The notes below the pieces were generated by a model. That model was not told the DNA's origin. It did no database searches and saw only the letters and a program-made list of their open reading frames with translations. A program made the position numbers and the translations under genes. Of a stretch of 64,000 nt of DNA, positions 36,129-43,519 are shown in pieces. Numbering within the stretch: the first letter of the stretch is position 1; each line of letters starts with the position of its first letter. Source of the stretch: Ruegeria sp. ANG-S4 (GTDB lineage Bacteria; Pseudomonadota; Alphaproteobacteria; Rhodobacterales; Rhodobacteraceae); the NCBI RefSeq assembly GCF_000814005.1, contig NZ_JWLK01000002.1, forward strand, positions 558,001-622,000, in the 5' to 3' direction.

Positions 36129-36991
36129 GTGTTGCCCCCGGTACTGTAAAGATCCACATTCTGCTCGGCCCCGGCCGCCAAGGTGGCGGACTGACCTTTC
36201 AGGATCCGATCATACAGCGCTAGGTCTGCCGGATGGAAGAGCGCGCGGGGCCCGGCGATGCAATCCCATCCACCAGCGCGCGTTTCGCCGCGTACAGGCA
36301 TGGCCCAATCCTGACCCGGAGCATGGTCACGGACGTCGGGTGTGACATAACGGATCGCAAGCCCAATGCGCCGATCATCACTTTGGTTGGGACCAGAGGC
36401 GTGAAAGCAACGCCCGTGATGGAGTGACATCTCGCCCGGTTTTAGTGGACCGGAAACCGCCTTGTCTTCGTCGATCCCAGCAATGGACTGACCGCGTGAC
36501 AAAAGATTGTTTTCGTCAAACGTATCCTCATGATCCGCAAGACCGCCCTTGTGACTGCCGGGGATGAAGCGCATGCAACCGGCCTGTTCTGACACGTCGG
36601 ACAGCGCGATCCAGGCTGTGACTTCGTCATCGGTTTCGCCCATGCCCCAATACGTGATGTCCTGATGCCAGGATACCGTCTTGGTACTGCGGGGTTCCTT
36701 GATGAAAAGCTCGACCGACCACGCCAGGAGGTTCGGCCCCAAAACCGCTTCGACGGCGTCCAGAATGGCGGGTGTCCGCGCGGCTTCGGCCAGCATGGGG
36801 ATCACAACATGCCCGTTCACACGGAAGAACTGATCAAGACCGTGGCCGCCCGCGCCTTGGGCGTGGTTTTTCTCCAATGCTTCGATTTGCTGTCGCAAGT
36901 CCGCGACCTGATCCTTGGAAAATACAGGTAAGCCGGCGACGAAACCGTTCCGCCGATAAGCCTCTGTGTGGCCTCTCATCGTGTCCAGCAT
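36125..36991 (-). CDS. Phytanoyl-CoA dioxygenase-family Fe(II)/2-oxoglutarate oxygenase (PhnY-like)
   Basis: A 288-residue PhyH-family hydroxylase. The iron triad is H109 and D111 (SWHQD) and H197 (FHASGPN), with R207/R208 after it (SDDRRIG) for 2-oxoglutarate. RFIPGSHKGG is the usual post-core motif. The enzyme adds a hydroxyl group to its substrate while decarboxylating 2-oxoglutarate. Translational coupling to an HD-domain gene mirrors PhnY/PhnZ and TmpA/TmpB pairs. A LysR gene is divergent. The family also includes ectoine and other small-molecule hydroxylases, so the substrate is open. Confidence 0.88.
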   Translation of the reverse strand: MLDTMRGHTEAYRRNGFVAGLPVFSKDQVADLRQQIEALEKNHAQGAGGHGLDQFFRVNGHVVIPMLAEAARTPAILDAVEAVLGPNLLAWSVELFIKEPRSTKTVSWHQDITYWGMGETDDEVTAWIALSDVSEQAGCMRFIPGSHKGGLADHEDTFDENNLLSRGQSIAGIDEDKAVSGPLKPGEMSLHHGRCFHASGPNQSDDRRIGLAIRYVTPDVRDHAPGQDWAMPVRGETRAGGWDCIAGPRALFHPADLALYDRILKGQSATLAAGAEQNVDLYSTGGNT

Positions 36992-37060
36992 GCAATCCTC
37001 CCCTGGTCTATCGCAGGCTACACGGACGGTGCCGCAAGAAAAGAAATCTCTGTTGCCCCC

Positions 37061-37083
37061 GAGGATAAGCTGAGCTTATCCTC
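37061..37083. promoter_or_regulatory. LysR-type operator
   Basis: GAGGATAAGC and GCTTATCCTC are perfect 10-base arms around TGA. The core TAAGCTGAGCTTA (37066-37078) is an exact T-N11-A LysR box. It ends 5 bp before the LysR start and lies 69 bp upstream of the dioxygenase start, so it can serve autoregulation and control of the divergent pair. Confidence 0.75.
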
Positions 37084-37088
37084 GATTC

Positions 37089-37985
37089 ATGTCCCGGCGT
37101 ATTCCATCCCTGAACTGGTTGCGTGTTTTTGAGGCGGCAGCGCGTGCCGGCAGTTTCGCGCGCGCCGCAGAACGCCTTGCGATGTCGCCCCCAGCCGTCA
37201 GCCAACAAATCCGTGCTTTGGAGGCACATCTTGGACGCCCATTGTTTGATCGGGCGGCGGCTGGCGTGTCCCTGACCGAGGCGGGGCGCAATCTATTGGC
37301 GGTTGTGGGCGAGTCGCTTGGCCGCATGGAGAGTGCTGCGGCCGCGATATCGGTTCCCGTTGGGCCGCCGTTGAGCGTGGCAGTGTCGAAAACACTTTCG
37401 GTAGGATGGCTTTCACCCAGACTTCCCGGATTTCTGGACCAACACCCACACGTCAAGCTTGAGCTGAGTTCGATGGTCGGCCGCCCCGAAATACCGCCAC
37501 GCAATGCAACGCTGTGGATCGCCTTTGGTCAACCGCCGCCCGGCACCGAAGCACTTGCCTTGTTCGGCGAGCATCTTTTCCCGGTTGCGCATCCCGATAT
37601 TGCGCATCAAATTGATGACTTGGGCGGCATTCTGGCGTTTCCGCTTATCGAAGTATCGGATCACAGAAAGAATTGGGTTCAGATTTTTGGCGGCGATCTT
37701 CTGCCCGCGCAAACCCGCATAACCTATGTGGATACAACGTTATCGGCGCTTGCGCTGGCAGCGGCAAAGGGCGGCGTCGCACTGGCACGTCCCCCCGCCA
37801 GCGATCATTTGCAGAAGTCCTTTGGATTGGTTCCGTGCCTGACGGACTTCAAACTGCGCGGAATCGAAGAGTACCACATTCTGCGCGACGCCGGGGTGCA
37901 GCTATCACCAGACGCAAAGGCATTTTCGGACTGGATTTGCCGGGAAGCCAATGCGACGCGAAAACTGCTGGAGGCCGAGCACTGA
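37089..37985 (+). CDS. LysR-family regulator (GcvA-like)
   Basis: A 298-residue transcription factor. The N-terminal winged helix is SLNWLRVFEAAARAGSFARA, AERLAMSPPAVSQQIRALEA and LGRPLFDRAAAGVSLTEAG, close to the GcvA group. The rest is a periplasmic-binding-protein-like effector domain. It is divergent from the dioxygenase/HD operon with a 97-bp promoter region holding a LysR box. Effector is unknown but is probably the substrate or product of that operon. Confidence 0.92.
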   Translation: MSRRIPSLNWLRVFEAAARAGSFARAAERLAMSPPAVSQQIRALEAHLGRPLFDRAAAGVSLTEAGRNLLAVVGESLGRMESAAAAISVPVGPPLSVAVSKTLSVGWLSPRLPGFLDQHPHVKLELSSMVGRPEIPPRNATLWIAFGQPPPGTEALALFGEHLFPVAHPDIAHQIDDLGGILAFPLIEVSDHRKNWVQIFGGDLLPAQTRITYVDTTLSALALAAAKGGVALARPPASDHLQKSFGLVPCLTDFKLRGIEEYHILRDAGVQLSPDAKAFSDWICREANATRKLLEAEH

Positions 37986-38149
37986 TACGCGACTGGATCG
38001 CGTCGGCGCTCGGGCGCAGGACGGGTTCGAAGCGTGTTGCCCGGTCTGTTTCAAAAATTCCTCAAGATTGGCAATGCGTAACCCGTGATCTAGAATGGTA
38101 TTCAATTGATAGGATTTGAACATCGCCATTGTGAACGGCGGATTGCGAC

Positions 38150-39415
38150 ATGCCGGTTTTTATCACTTTAACCAATGCAGACGTAAACGATCCCGCTTTT
38201 TGGGCTTCGCTGGATATTGGCCCCGATAGCACGATTGATGCATCGGGGCTGAGCAACGCCATCCAGGTCACAATGACTGGAAGCTCCATTACCTTTACCA
38301 ACACAAGCACTGGCACAGTCACGACCTATACGGATGCCGATCTTGCAGGTGGGTCGTTCAGCCAGTTTGTCGAGTACACCGGCAACAACAACGATGACAA
38401 TGTAAGCGGGTCCGTTGGTCTGAACGCTGGCGGATATACCGGCGGGCGGGGCAACGATACGCTTGTCGACACCGGCTCGCTTGGCGGAAGTATCAGCGGT
38501 GGGCGCGGTAACGACACGCTTCAGGGTGGTTCTGGCGACAACAATATCTTTGGCGGTCAGGGTCAGGATACCCTGCGCGGCGGTTCGGGTAACAACAATC
38601 TCAGCGGCGGCGGCGGTCGCGACACACTGTTTGCAGAAGACGGAAGCGGCAATCTGGACGGCGGCGGCGGCAGAGATGTCATATATGCTGGATTGAACAC
38701 AGGCTTTGTTGATGGCGGCAATGGCCGCGATACGCTGATCTTGCCGCCAGGGTCTACATTCACACCATTTTTTCCCGGATCAACCGGCGGGACAGCCAAT
38801 CTGCCGAACGGTAACAGTTTCACCTACCTGAGTATCGAGACGGTCGAAATCGCGTGTTTCACCGAAGGCACGTACGTCCGCACTCCGAACGGAGATCACC
38901 TGATCGAAGACCTGAATGTTGGCGATTTGGTCGAAACACTGGATCACGGGCCGCAACCCATCAGGTGGATTGGCAAACGCTCTGTTTGCGGTCGGGGCAA
39001 ACACGCGCCGATCCGGTTCGCGCCCGGCGCAATCGGAAACCGGCGCGAACTGCGTGTATCGCCCCAGCATCGGGTTCTGGTTTCAGGTTGGCGTTGTGAA
39101 CTGCATTTCCATGCACCCGAATTGCTGTGTGCCGCCAAACATCTATGTGATGGGATACGGGTGCAGCGGGCACCGTGCGATAGGGTCAGCTATGTCCATA
39201 TCATGTTTGACCGCCACGAAATCGTAACCTGTGAAAATGCGCTGCTCGAAAGTTTCTATGCCGGTGAGCATATCTTGCAGGCAGACCGTGCCGTTTACCG
39301 GGAGTTGATCGAGATTTTCCCAGAGCTTGCCGATAAGTCCCGCAAACCTCTGCCCGCGCGTCCTTTCATGCGCAACGCCGAAGCCTCGCTTTTGAGTTCG
39401 CTACCGGCACATTAG
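38150..39415 (+). CDS. RTX-repeat protein with Hint autoprocessing domain
   Basis: A 421-residue protein without a signal peptide, probably secreted by a type I system. Residues about 96-197 hold six or seven glycine-rich calcium-binding nonapeptides, such as GGRGNDTL (98-105 and 117-124), GGQGQDTL and GGNGRDTL. From C236 (ACFTEGTYVRTPNG) a Hint domain follows: VGDLVETLDHGPQPIRWIGK, PIRFAPGAIGN, LRVSPQHRVLV. The nucleophilic Cys should release or modify the N-terminal RTX part. Such Hint proteins are frequent in Rhodobacterales. No matching type I exporter is adjacent. Confidence 0.88.
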   Translation: MPVFITLTNADVNDPAFWASLDIGPDSTIDASGLSNAIQVTMTGSSITFTNTSTGTVTTYTDADLAGGSFSQFVEYTGNNNDDNVSGSVGLNAGGYTGGRGNDTLVDTGSLGGSISGGRGNDTLQGGSGDNNIFGGQGQDTLRGGSGNNNLSGGGGRDTLFAEDGSGNLDGGGGRDVIYAGLNTGFVDGGNGRDTLILPPGSTFTPFFPGSTGGTANLPNGNSFTYLSIETVEIACFTEGTYVRTPNGDHLIEDLNVGDLVETLDHGPQPIRWIGKRSVCGRGKHAPIRFAPGAIGNRRELRVSPQHRVLVSGWRCELHFHAPELLCAAKHLCDGIRVQRAPCDRVSYVHIMFDRHEIVTCENALLESFYAGEHILQADRAVYRELIEIFPELADKSRKPLPARPFMRNAEASLLSSLPAH

Positions 39416-39540
39416 GCTGATCTTCAACGCGTTCGGTTTGCCAGAGGGGTGCAGGGGTGGGGATTACGCCTGCACATACCGAAAAATCCGGGTCAATAGC
39501 GGTCGCTGTAATGTTCCGATCGCGTCGTGGTCAGACTACG

Positions 39541-39873
39541 TCAAGTCAGATCTTCGACTCGCGCATCCGGCGCATTGCGCTTGACGGATTCGATACCGTT
39601 GTCCCGTCCGGACGAGCTGGTGTAGCTTTCGCTGGTGCCGATGACCTGCCCGTTGCTGGCCTTTAGGTTGAACATATGGCCGCCGGACTTGGTTTCTTTG
39701 CGCTCATACCGGTCGTCATTCGGGGCATTCTTCTGAACGGACGCTATGCCATTTTCGGCACTGGCCTTTTGCACGTAGCCTTCGCTTGCCAAGATGATTT
39801 CGCCATTTCCGGCTTTGAGTCTGAAACGGTATTCGCCAGCTTTGTCCTCGTAGATTTCGAACTTCCCAGCCAT
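39541..39873 (-). CDS. YegP/DUF1508 family protein, two repeats
   Basis: A 110-residue protein made of two DUF1508 repeats. The first contains GEYRFRLKAGNGEIILASEGY and the second GGHMFNLKASNGQVIGTSESY, each followed by NGI(A/E)SV(Q/K). The frame includes a GTG at 39882, but ATG 39873 with AGGGTGG upstream is preferred. The family is small, basic and of unknown biochemical role, often linked to stress. It stands alone between an RTX gene and the cyclase operon. Confidence 0.85.
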   Translation of the reverse strand: MAGKFEIYEDKAGEYRFRLKAGNGEIILASEGYVQKASAENGIASVQKNAPNDDRYERKETKSGGHMFNLKASNGQVIGTSESYTSSSGRDNGIESVKRNAPDARVEDLT

Positions 39874-40025
39874 TGTATCCACCCTGTTATTGTTGAACTA
39901 AAATCACTACGACATTGCTACGTGTGCCAAAACGTCACAAGAAAAAAATTCAAGTGTCAGGCGTGTATCCGCCAAACGCCGTGTCTGGTGAATTTGGAAA
40001 ACGTTCAGTGCAAAGAAGATTTGGG

Positions 40026-41048
40026 TCAGCTTTCGTCGGTCAGGCGCCAGATTTCTTGCGTGCCAAATCCCCGGATGTCTCTCGGGCCGATTTCGCTGAG
40101 CGCGAATTGGTCTCTGAGAACCTGCGCAACCTCGTCCTGCACGGTTATTTTCATCGGCTCGGAAAATTCCTGAAGGCGCGAGGCCAGGTTCACCGCTGGC
40201 CCGAAGATGTCGTAGACGTATTTTTGAATCCCGACGACGGAACCAACGACCGATCCGGTCGCCAAGCCAATCCGACAACGCCATTGGTGCGGGTGACTGA
40301 GGTTGCGACGGTTGAGGTATCGCACGAAACGGATCGCGGTGTTGGCAATGGCCTTGGCGTGATCCGGCGTTGGATCAGGCAGGCCCGCCACCGTTATGTA
40401 GGCGTCTCCAATCGTTTTGATACGTTCGCAACCGAATTGCTCGCCGATACGATCAAACGCGCTGTAGATATCATTCAGTTCGGTAACGGTGACGCTAGGG
40501 TCTTGTGACGCCACCATCTCTGTGAAGCCGACGAAGTCGAGCATAAGAACGGACACGGGGTCGTAAAGCTGCGGCGTTACAACGCCGAAGGTCTTGTACT
40601 CTTCGTAAACGGAACGCGGCATAAGATTCAGCAGGAGTTTCTCAACCTGCTCTTTTTCGCGTTTAAGTTCGCGCGTGTTCCGCTCGACCATCATTGAATA
40701 GGAATCGATCATGGATTCCAGCTCTTTGATGCGGGTGATGTTCTGGCAAACCAGGACAAGCACATCATCATGGGCGACCGTAAAATCCATGGCGATGACC
40801 AGCGTTCTGCGTTTCTTTTTGAAGCTGATCTCGGATGTGTAACGTCCGGTCTCGTGTAGATTTTTCTGCACCTGGCCGACATCAAGATCCGGGAATAACT
40901 GTTGCAGATGATCAGATTCGTTATCCCCGCTGAACCATTCGTCAAACGTGTCGTTGCGAAAACCAAACTGCAAAGTTTGACGATCCAGCAGCGCAACACC
41001 GACACCGATTGCACGCAGCAGCTGTTCATTGATGGCTTCGATGGTCAT
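40026..41048 (-). CDS. Class III adenylate cyclase with N-terminal sensor region and coiled coil
   Basis: A 340-residue soluble cyclase. Residues 1-110 resemble a PAS-like or heme-NO-associated sensor region; a coiled coil follows (NTRELKREKEQVEKLLLNLM, with MPRSVYEEYK leading into the catalytic domain). Metal-binding Asp residues lie in LDFVGFTEM and TIGDAYI. Base-recognition residues are Lys in RIKTIGD and Asp in YDIFG, which specify ATP; guanylate cyclases have Glu and Cys there. VNLASRL supplies the transition-state Asn and Arg. It starts 3 bp after the globin gene, so the two are co-expressed and may form a gas-responsive cAMP unit. Confidence 0.88.
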   Translation of the reverse strand: MTIEAINEQLLRAIGVGVALLDRQTLQFGFRNDTFDEWFSGDNESDHLQQLFPDLDVGQVQKNLHETGRYTSEISFKKKRRTLVIAMDFTVAHDDVLVLVCQNITRIKELESMIDSYSMMVERNTRELKREKEQVEKLLLNLMPRSVYEEYKTFGVVTPQLYDPVSVLMLDFVGFTEMVASQDPSVTVTELNDIYSAFDRIGEQFGCERIKTIGDAYITVAGLPDPTPDHAKAIANTAIRFVRYLNRRNLSHPHQWRCRIGLATGSVVGSVVGIQKYVYDIFGPAVNLASRLQEFSEPMKITVQDEVAQVLRDQFALSEIGPRDIRGFGTQEIWRLTDES

Positions 41049-41051
41049 GGC

Positions 41052-41411
41052 TTACCTAACAATCAGGGGGCGGCGTTTTCCGAATTCAGCAATAACGACC
41101 GCAATGTCTTCCTCAGCCACGTTGTGTTTTTGCAAGGCATCTTGCAACACCGTTTCGAGTTCGTCGAAATGCGTATTTGTAATATCGAGGTGGGAATGCA
41201 ACTGGCGAAGCTGGTTGTCGGTGTACGAAGCAGGGCCGCCCAGCAGAGATGCGATGAACTTGGTCTGGTGATCGACCATTCGCGACATGTCAACGTTATC
41301 AAAGAACGGCCCAACTTCGTCATTGTCCAGAAGGGTGTCATAGAAAGAGATCACGATCTTGCTGATCTTTGAAAACCCGCCGTACTTTTCGTAAAGTGTG
41401 CGTTCGGTCAT
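41052..41411 (-). CDS. Group I truncated hemoglobin
   Basis: A 119-residue 2-on-2 globin. It has the N-terminal LYEKYGGFSKISKIV, the B10 Tyr in ISFYDTLLDND, the GG motif in LLGGPASYTD and the proximal His at about H72 in QLHSHLDITNTHFDELE. It should bind heme and O2 or NO. The gene lies 3 bp upstream of an adenylate cyclase gene on the same strand, an arrangement that suggests the globin passes a gas signal to, or protects, the cyclase. Confidence 0.9.
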   Translation of the reverse strand: MTERTLYEKYGGFSKISKIVISFYDTLLDNDEVGPFFDNVDMSRMVDHQTKFIASLLGGPASYTDNQLRQLHSHLDITNTHFDELETVLQDALQKHNVAEEDIAVVIAEFGKRRPLIVR

Positions 41412-41471
41412 AACAAAACCCTTTCAAACAAATAGTTACCAAGGCGACGTTCACCAAAAAACTGGTGCGCA

Positions 41472-41507
41472 TCGACGTTCATTGGTTTGTGCGCCAATGA
41501 ACGTCGA
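41472..41507. repeat. Perfect 14-bp inverted repeat upstream of globin gene
   Basis: Arms TCGACGTTCATTGG (41472-41485) and CCAATGAACGTCGA (41494-41507) are perfect, with an 8-base loop. A third copy of the CGACGTTCA word is at 41445-41453, inside the 61-bp stretch before the globin start. It may end the methyltransferase transcript, but it has no T-run, so an operator is equally possible. Confidence 0.65.
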
Positions 41508-41524
41508 CGAGATGGTCGGGCTGG

Positions 41525-42355
41525 TCAGAGACGCTCGACAATGATCTCGGCGTATTCAGATGAAATGCACAGGGAAGCGTTGGTCGAGATGTCGAACTTT
41601 GCGATCAGGGCCATGATATCGTCGCGCAATGCTGCCTGTCCGGCACCGTCCAGCGCCTGAAATGCCTTTTGCATGGGGCCATAGAAAGTTCTGAAGTATT
41701 CCAGAAAATGCTCGGCCGATCGGTAGCGGAACATGAAGTTCTTGTGCCGGAACGAGACCACATCACAATTGTCGCCAAAGGTGTCCTGGACCCAATCCCG
41801 GTTGCCCCAAACGGCAGGCGAGTTCACGCCTGCTGGCGGAGGGACATGTTTGCCGATGGTTTTGAACAACTGGCCAATGAAGCTTTCGGGTGTCCAGTTC
41901 GCCATACCGATTTTTCCGCCGGATTTCACCACGCGCTGGAGCTCTGCAGCAGATTGTTTTTGGTTGGGTGTGAACATCACACCGAAGGTCGAAACGACCG
42001 CATCAAAGGACTGTTCCGCGAAAGGCAGCTTTTCGGCGTCGGCGACCTTGTAGTTGACAAACAATCCTTCAGCTTTCGCGCGCTGGCTGCTTGCGTGCAG
42101 CAACGCTTCGACATAATCCGTCGAAGTGACATCGCAAAAGCGCCGAGCGAATGCCAGCGTCGCGTTGCCATTGCCTGCGGCGACGTCCAGCACCTTGGCG
42201 CTGGGCATGATATCCATCGCTTCGGCAAGTTCTTCGCCGGTGATCTGCAGTGTGACCCCAACTTTGCTGTAGTCCCCCGAACCCCAGGCGGCATTCTGCT
42301 TTGCCTTGATCGCGGTGAAGTCGGTTGTGGGGTTGATAGCTGTTTGAACACCCAT
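41525..42355 (-). CDS. Class I SAM-dependent methyltransferase
   Basis: A 276-residue methyltransferase. Motif I is KVLDVAAGNGNATLAFARR and further motifs are DAEKLPFAEQSFDAVVSTFG and ELQRVVKSGGKIGMANW, in the UbiE/COQ5-like group. The frame extends to 42418, but ATG 42355 (MGVQTAINPTTDFTAIK) with AAGGATC upstream is the likely start. It follows the hydrolase gene on the same strand and is probably in its operon. Substrate is unknown. Confidence 0.88.
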   Translation of the reverse strand: MGVQTAINPTTDFTAIKAKQNAAWGSGDYSKVGVTLQITGEELAEAMDIMPSAKVLDVAAGNGNATLAFARRFCDVTSTDYVEALLHASSQRAKAEGLFVNYKVADAEKLPFAEQSFDAVVSTFGVMFTPNQKQSAAELQRVVKSGGKIGMANWTPESFIGQLFKTIGKHVPPPAGVNSPAVWGNRDWVQDTFGDNCDVVSFRHKNFMFRYRSAEHFLEYFRTFYGPMQKAFQALDGAGQAALRDDIMALIAKFDISTNASLCISSEYAEIIVERL

Positions 42356-42432
42356 TTTTTTGATCCTTTTGAGTTGATGCTGGTCCAAGACCAACAGGTT
42401 GAAAGCGTGCCGCATCATCTGATGCGGGCGGT

Positions 42433-43272
42433 CTAGGCGGCTTGTTGCGCGGGCCAGCTGATGTTGGCAGCTGGTCTTTCCACGCCGGCGACGTGCTCAA
42501 GTATTCTCGTGTTGATCCACTCCGGCTGAAAAACCGGTGCCATATGCCCAAGCTCGGGCAACAACGCGATCCGCGCATTGGGCAGCGCTTTTGCAACAGC
42601 CACGGACGTGTGCTGAGCGATCTCCGGTGACTCCAGTCCCGTCATCACCAATGACGGAACTTCAACCTTTGACAGGTCTTTCAGGGTCCACGTTTCCGCG
42701 AAACCGTTGGCAAAATCGGTCATGACCGCGCCGATTTGGTCAGCAAACCGCTGTTGCGCCGGGATTGGAAGCGCGTTCCAAAATCCATCATGGTTCCAGA
42801 AATCCAGAAAATGACGCATTCCTGCGGCGGCGTCTCCGTCAGCTGCTGCGGCAGTCACAAAGCCCGAGATCAACTGGATTTGGCGCAGGAGCTTCTTGCT
42901 GACGTCGTTGCCATCCTTGAGAAAGTGAAAAGTTGCAGGCTCGTAAACCGTAAGACTTTTCACAAGATCGGGACGCATCAGCGCGATCTTGATCGCAATA
43001 CCGCCCCCATTGGAATGCCCCACCAGATGAACGGCGCGGCCCATGTCCTCAATCTCACGGATGATGGGGGCTGCTGAAATGGCGGCGCCCTTTTGTGCAA
43101 GGTCGCCGGCCAAAGGTTCCCGGCCATAGCCCGGCAAATCGATGGCATGGACCGTAAACCGGCCCTCCAGATCAGCGGTCAGCTGCTTCCATTGCGCGGC
43201 GCTGGATGCGGATGAATGCAACGCGACAATCGGTGCGTTGAGTGTTTCAGTAGAACTAAATGAAATAGTCAT
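42433..43272 (-). CDS. Alpha/beta hydrolase
   Basis: A 279-residue alpha/beta hydrolase. It has the oxyanion region VALHSSASSAAQWKQL, HAIDLPGYGREP, the nucleophile elbow GHSNGG (Ser) and the late His in LPELGHMAPVFQPE, with an Asp/Glu position at ESPE. It may be an esterase or epoxide/lactone hydrolase. The start lies in a block of TGAAAC repeats shared with the divergent kinase gene. The methyltransferase follows after 77 bp. Confidence 0.87.
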   Translation of the reverse strand: MTISFSSTETLNAPIVALHSSASSAAQWKQLTADLEGRFTVHAIDLPGYGREPLAGDLAQKGAAISAAPIIREIEDMGRAVHLVGHSNGGGIAIKIALMRPDLVKSLTVYEPATFHFLKDGNDVSKKLLRQIQLISGFVTAAAADGDAAAGMRHFLDFWNHDGFWNALPIPAQQRFADQIGAVMTDFANGFAETWTLKDLSKVEVPSLVMTGLESPEIAQHTSVAVAKALPNARIALLPELGHMAPVFQPEWINTRILEHVAGVERPAANISWPAQQAA

Positions 43273-43497
43273 CGGTATAACCCAAGTACGTTTGCGATGG
43301 GCAATATCTGACCTTTCATTGTTTCAATGTGATTTCTGAAAACGCCGCAAAGTGTTTCAGTTGTAGCTATGTGAAGTAGTTCACACAGCGCGTTATCCGG
43401 TTCGAAAACAAGCAGCTTTTCGACGGGCACGGATGCAAACGGGCGCGCATTGAAACAATTGAAACACAAGACGCTGATTTTGAAATGGCACTGAAAC
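43244..43497. repeat. Array of six TGAAAC motifs in divergent promoter
   Basis: GTTTCA at 43244, 43321 and 43354 and TGAAAC at 43451, 43460 and 43492 (first bases). Extended forms are GTGTTTCAGT (twice, identical), ATTGTTTCAA, ATTGAAACAA, ATTGAAACAC and ACTGAAACAA, giving a consensus AYTGAAACAM. The array spans the start of the hydrolase gene and the promoter of the kinase/regulator operon. Confidence 0.65.
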
Positions 43498-43519
43498 AAT
43501 GATAACTTAGAAGGACAGG

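Noticed and set aside
40026-41048. Guanylate cyclase activity for the globin-linked cyclase
   Set aside because: The base-specifying positions are Lys (KTIGD) and Asp (YDIFG), the adenylate cyclase pair, not Glu and Cys.
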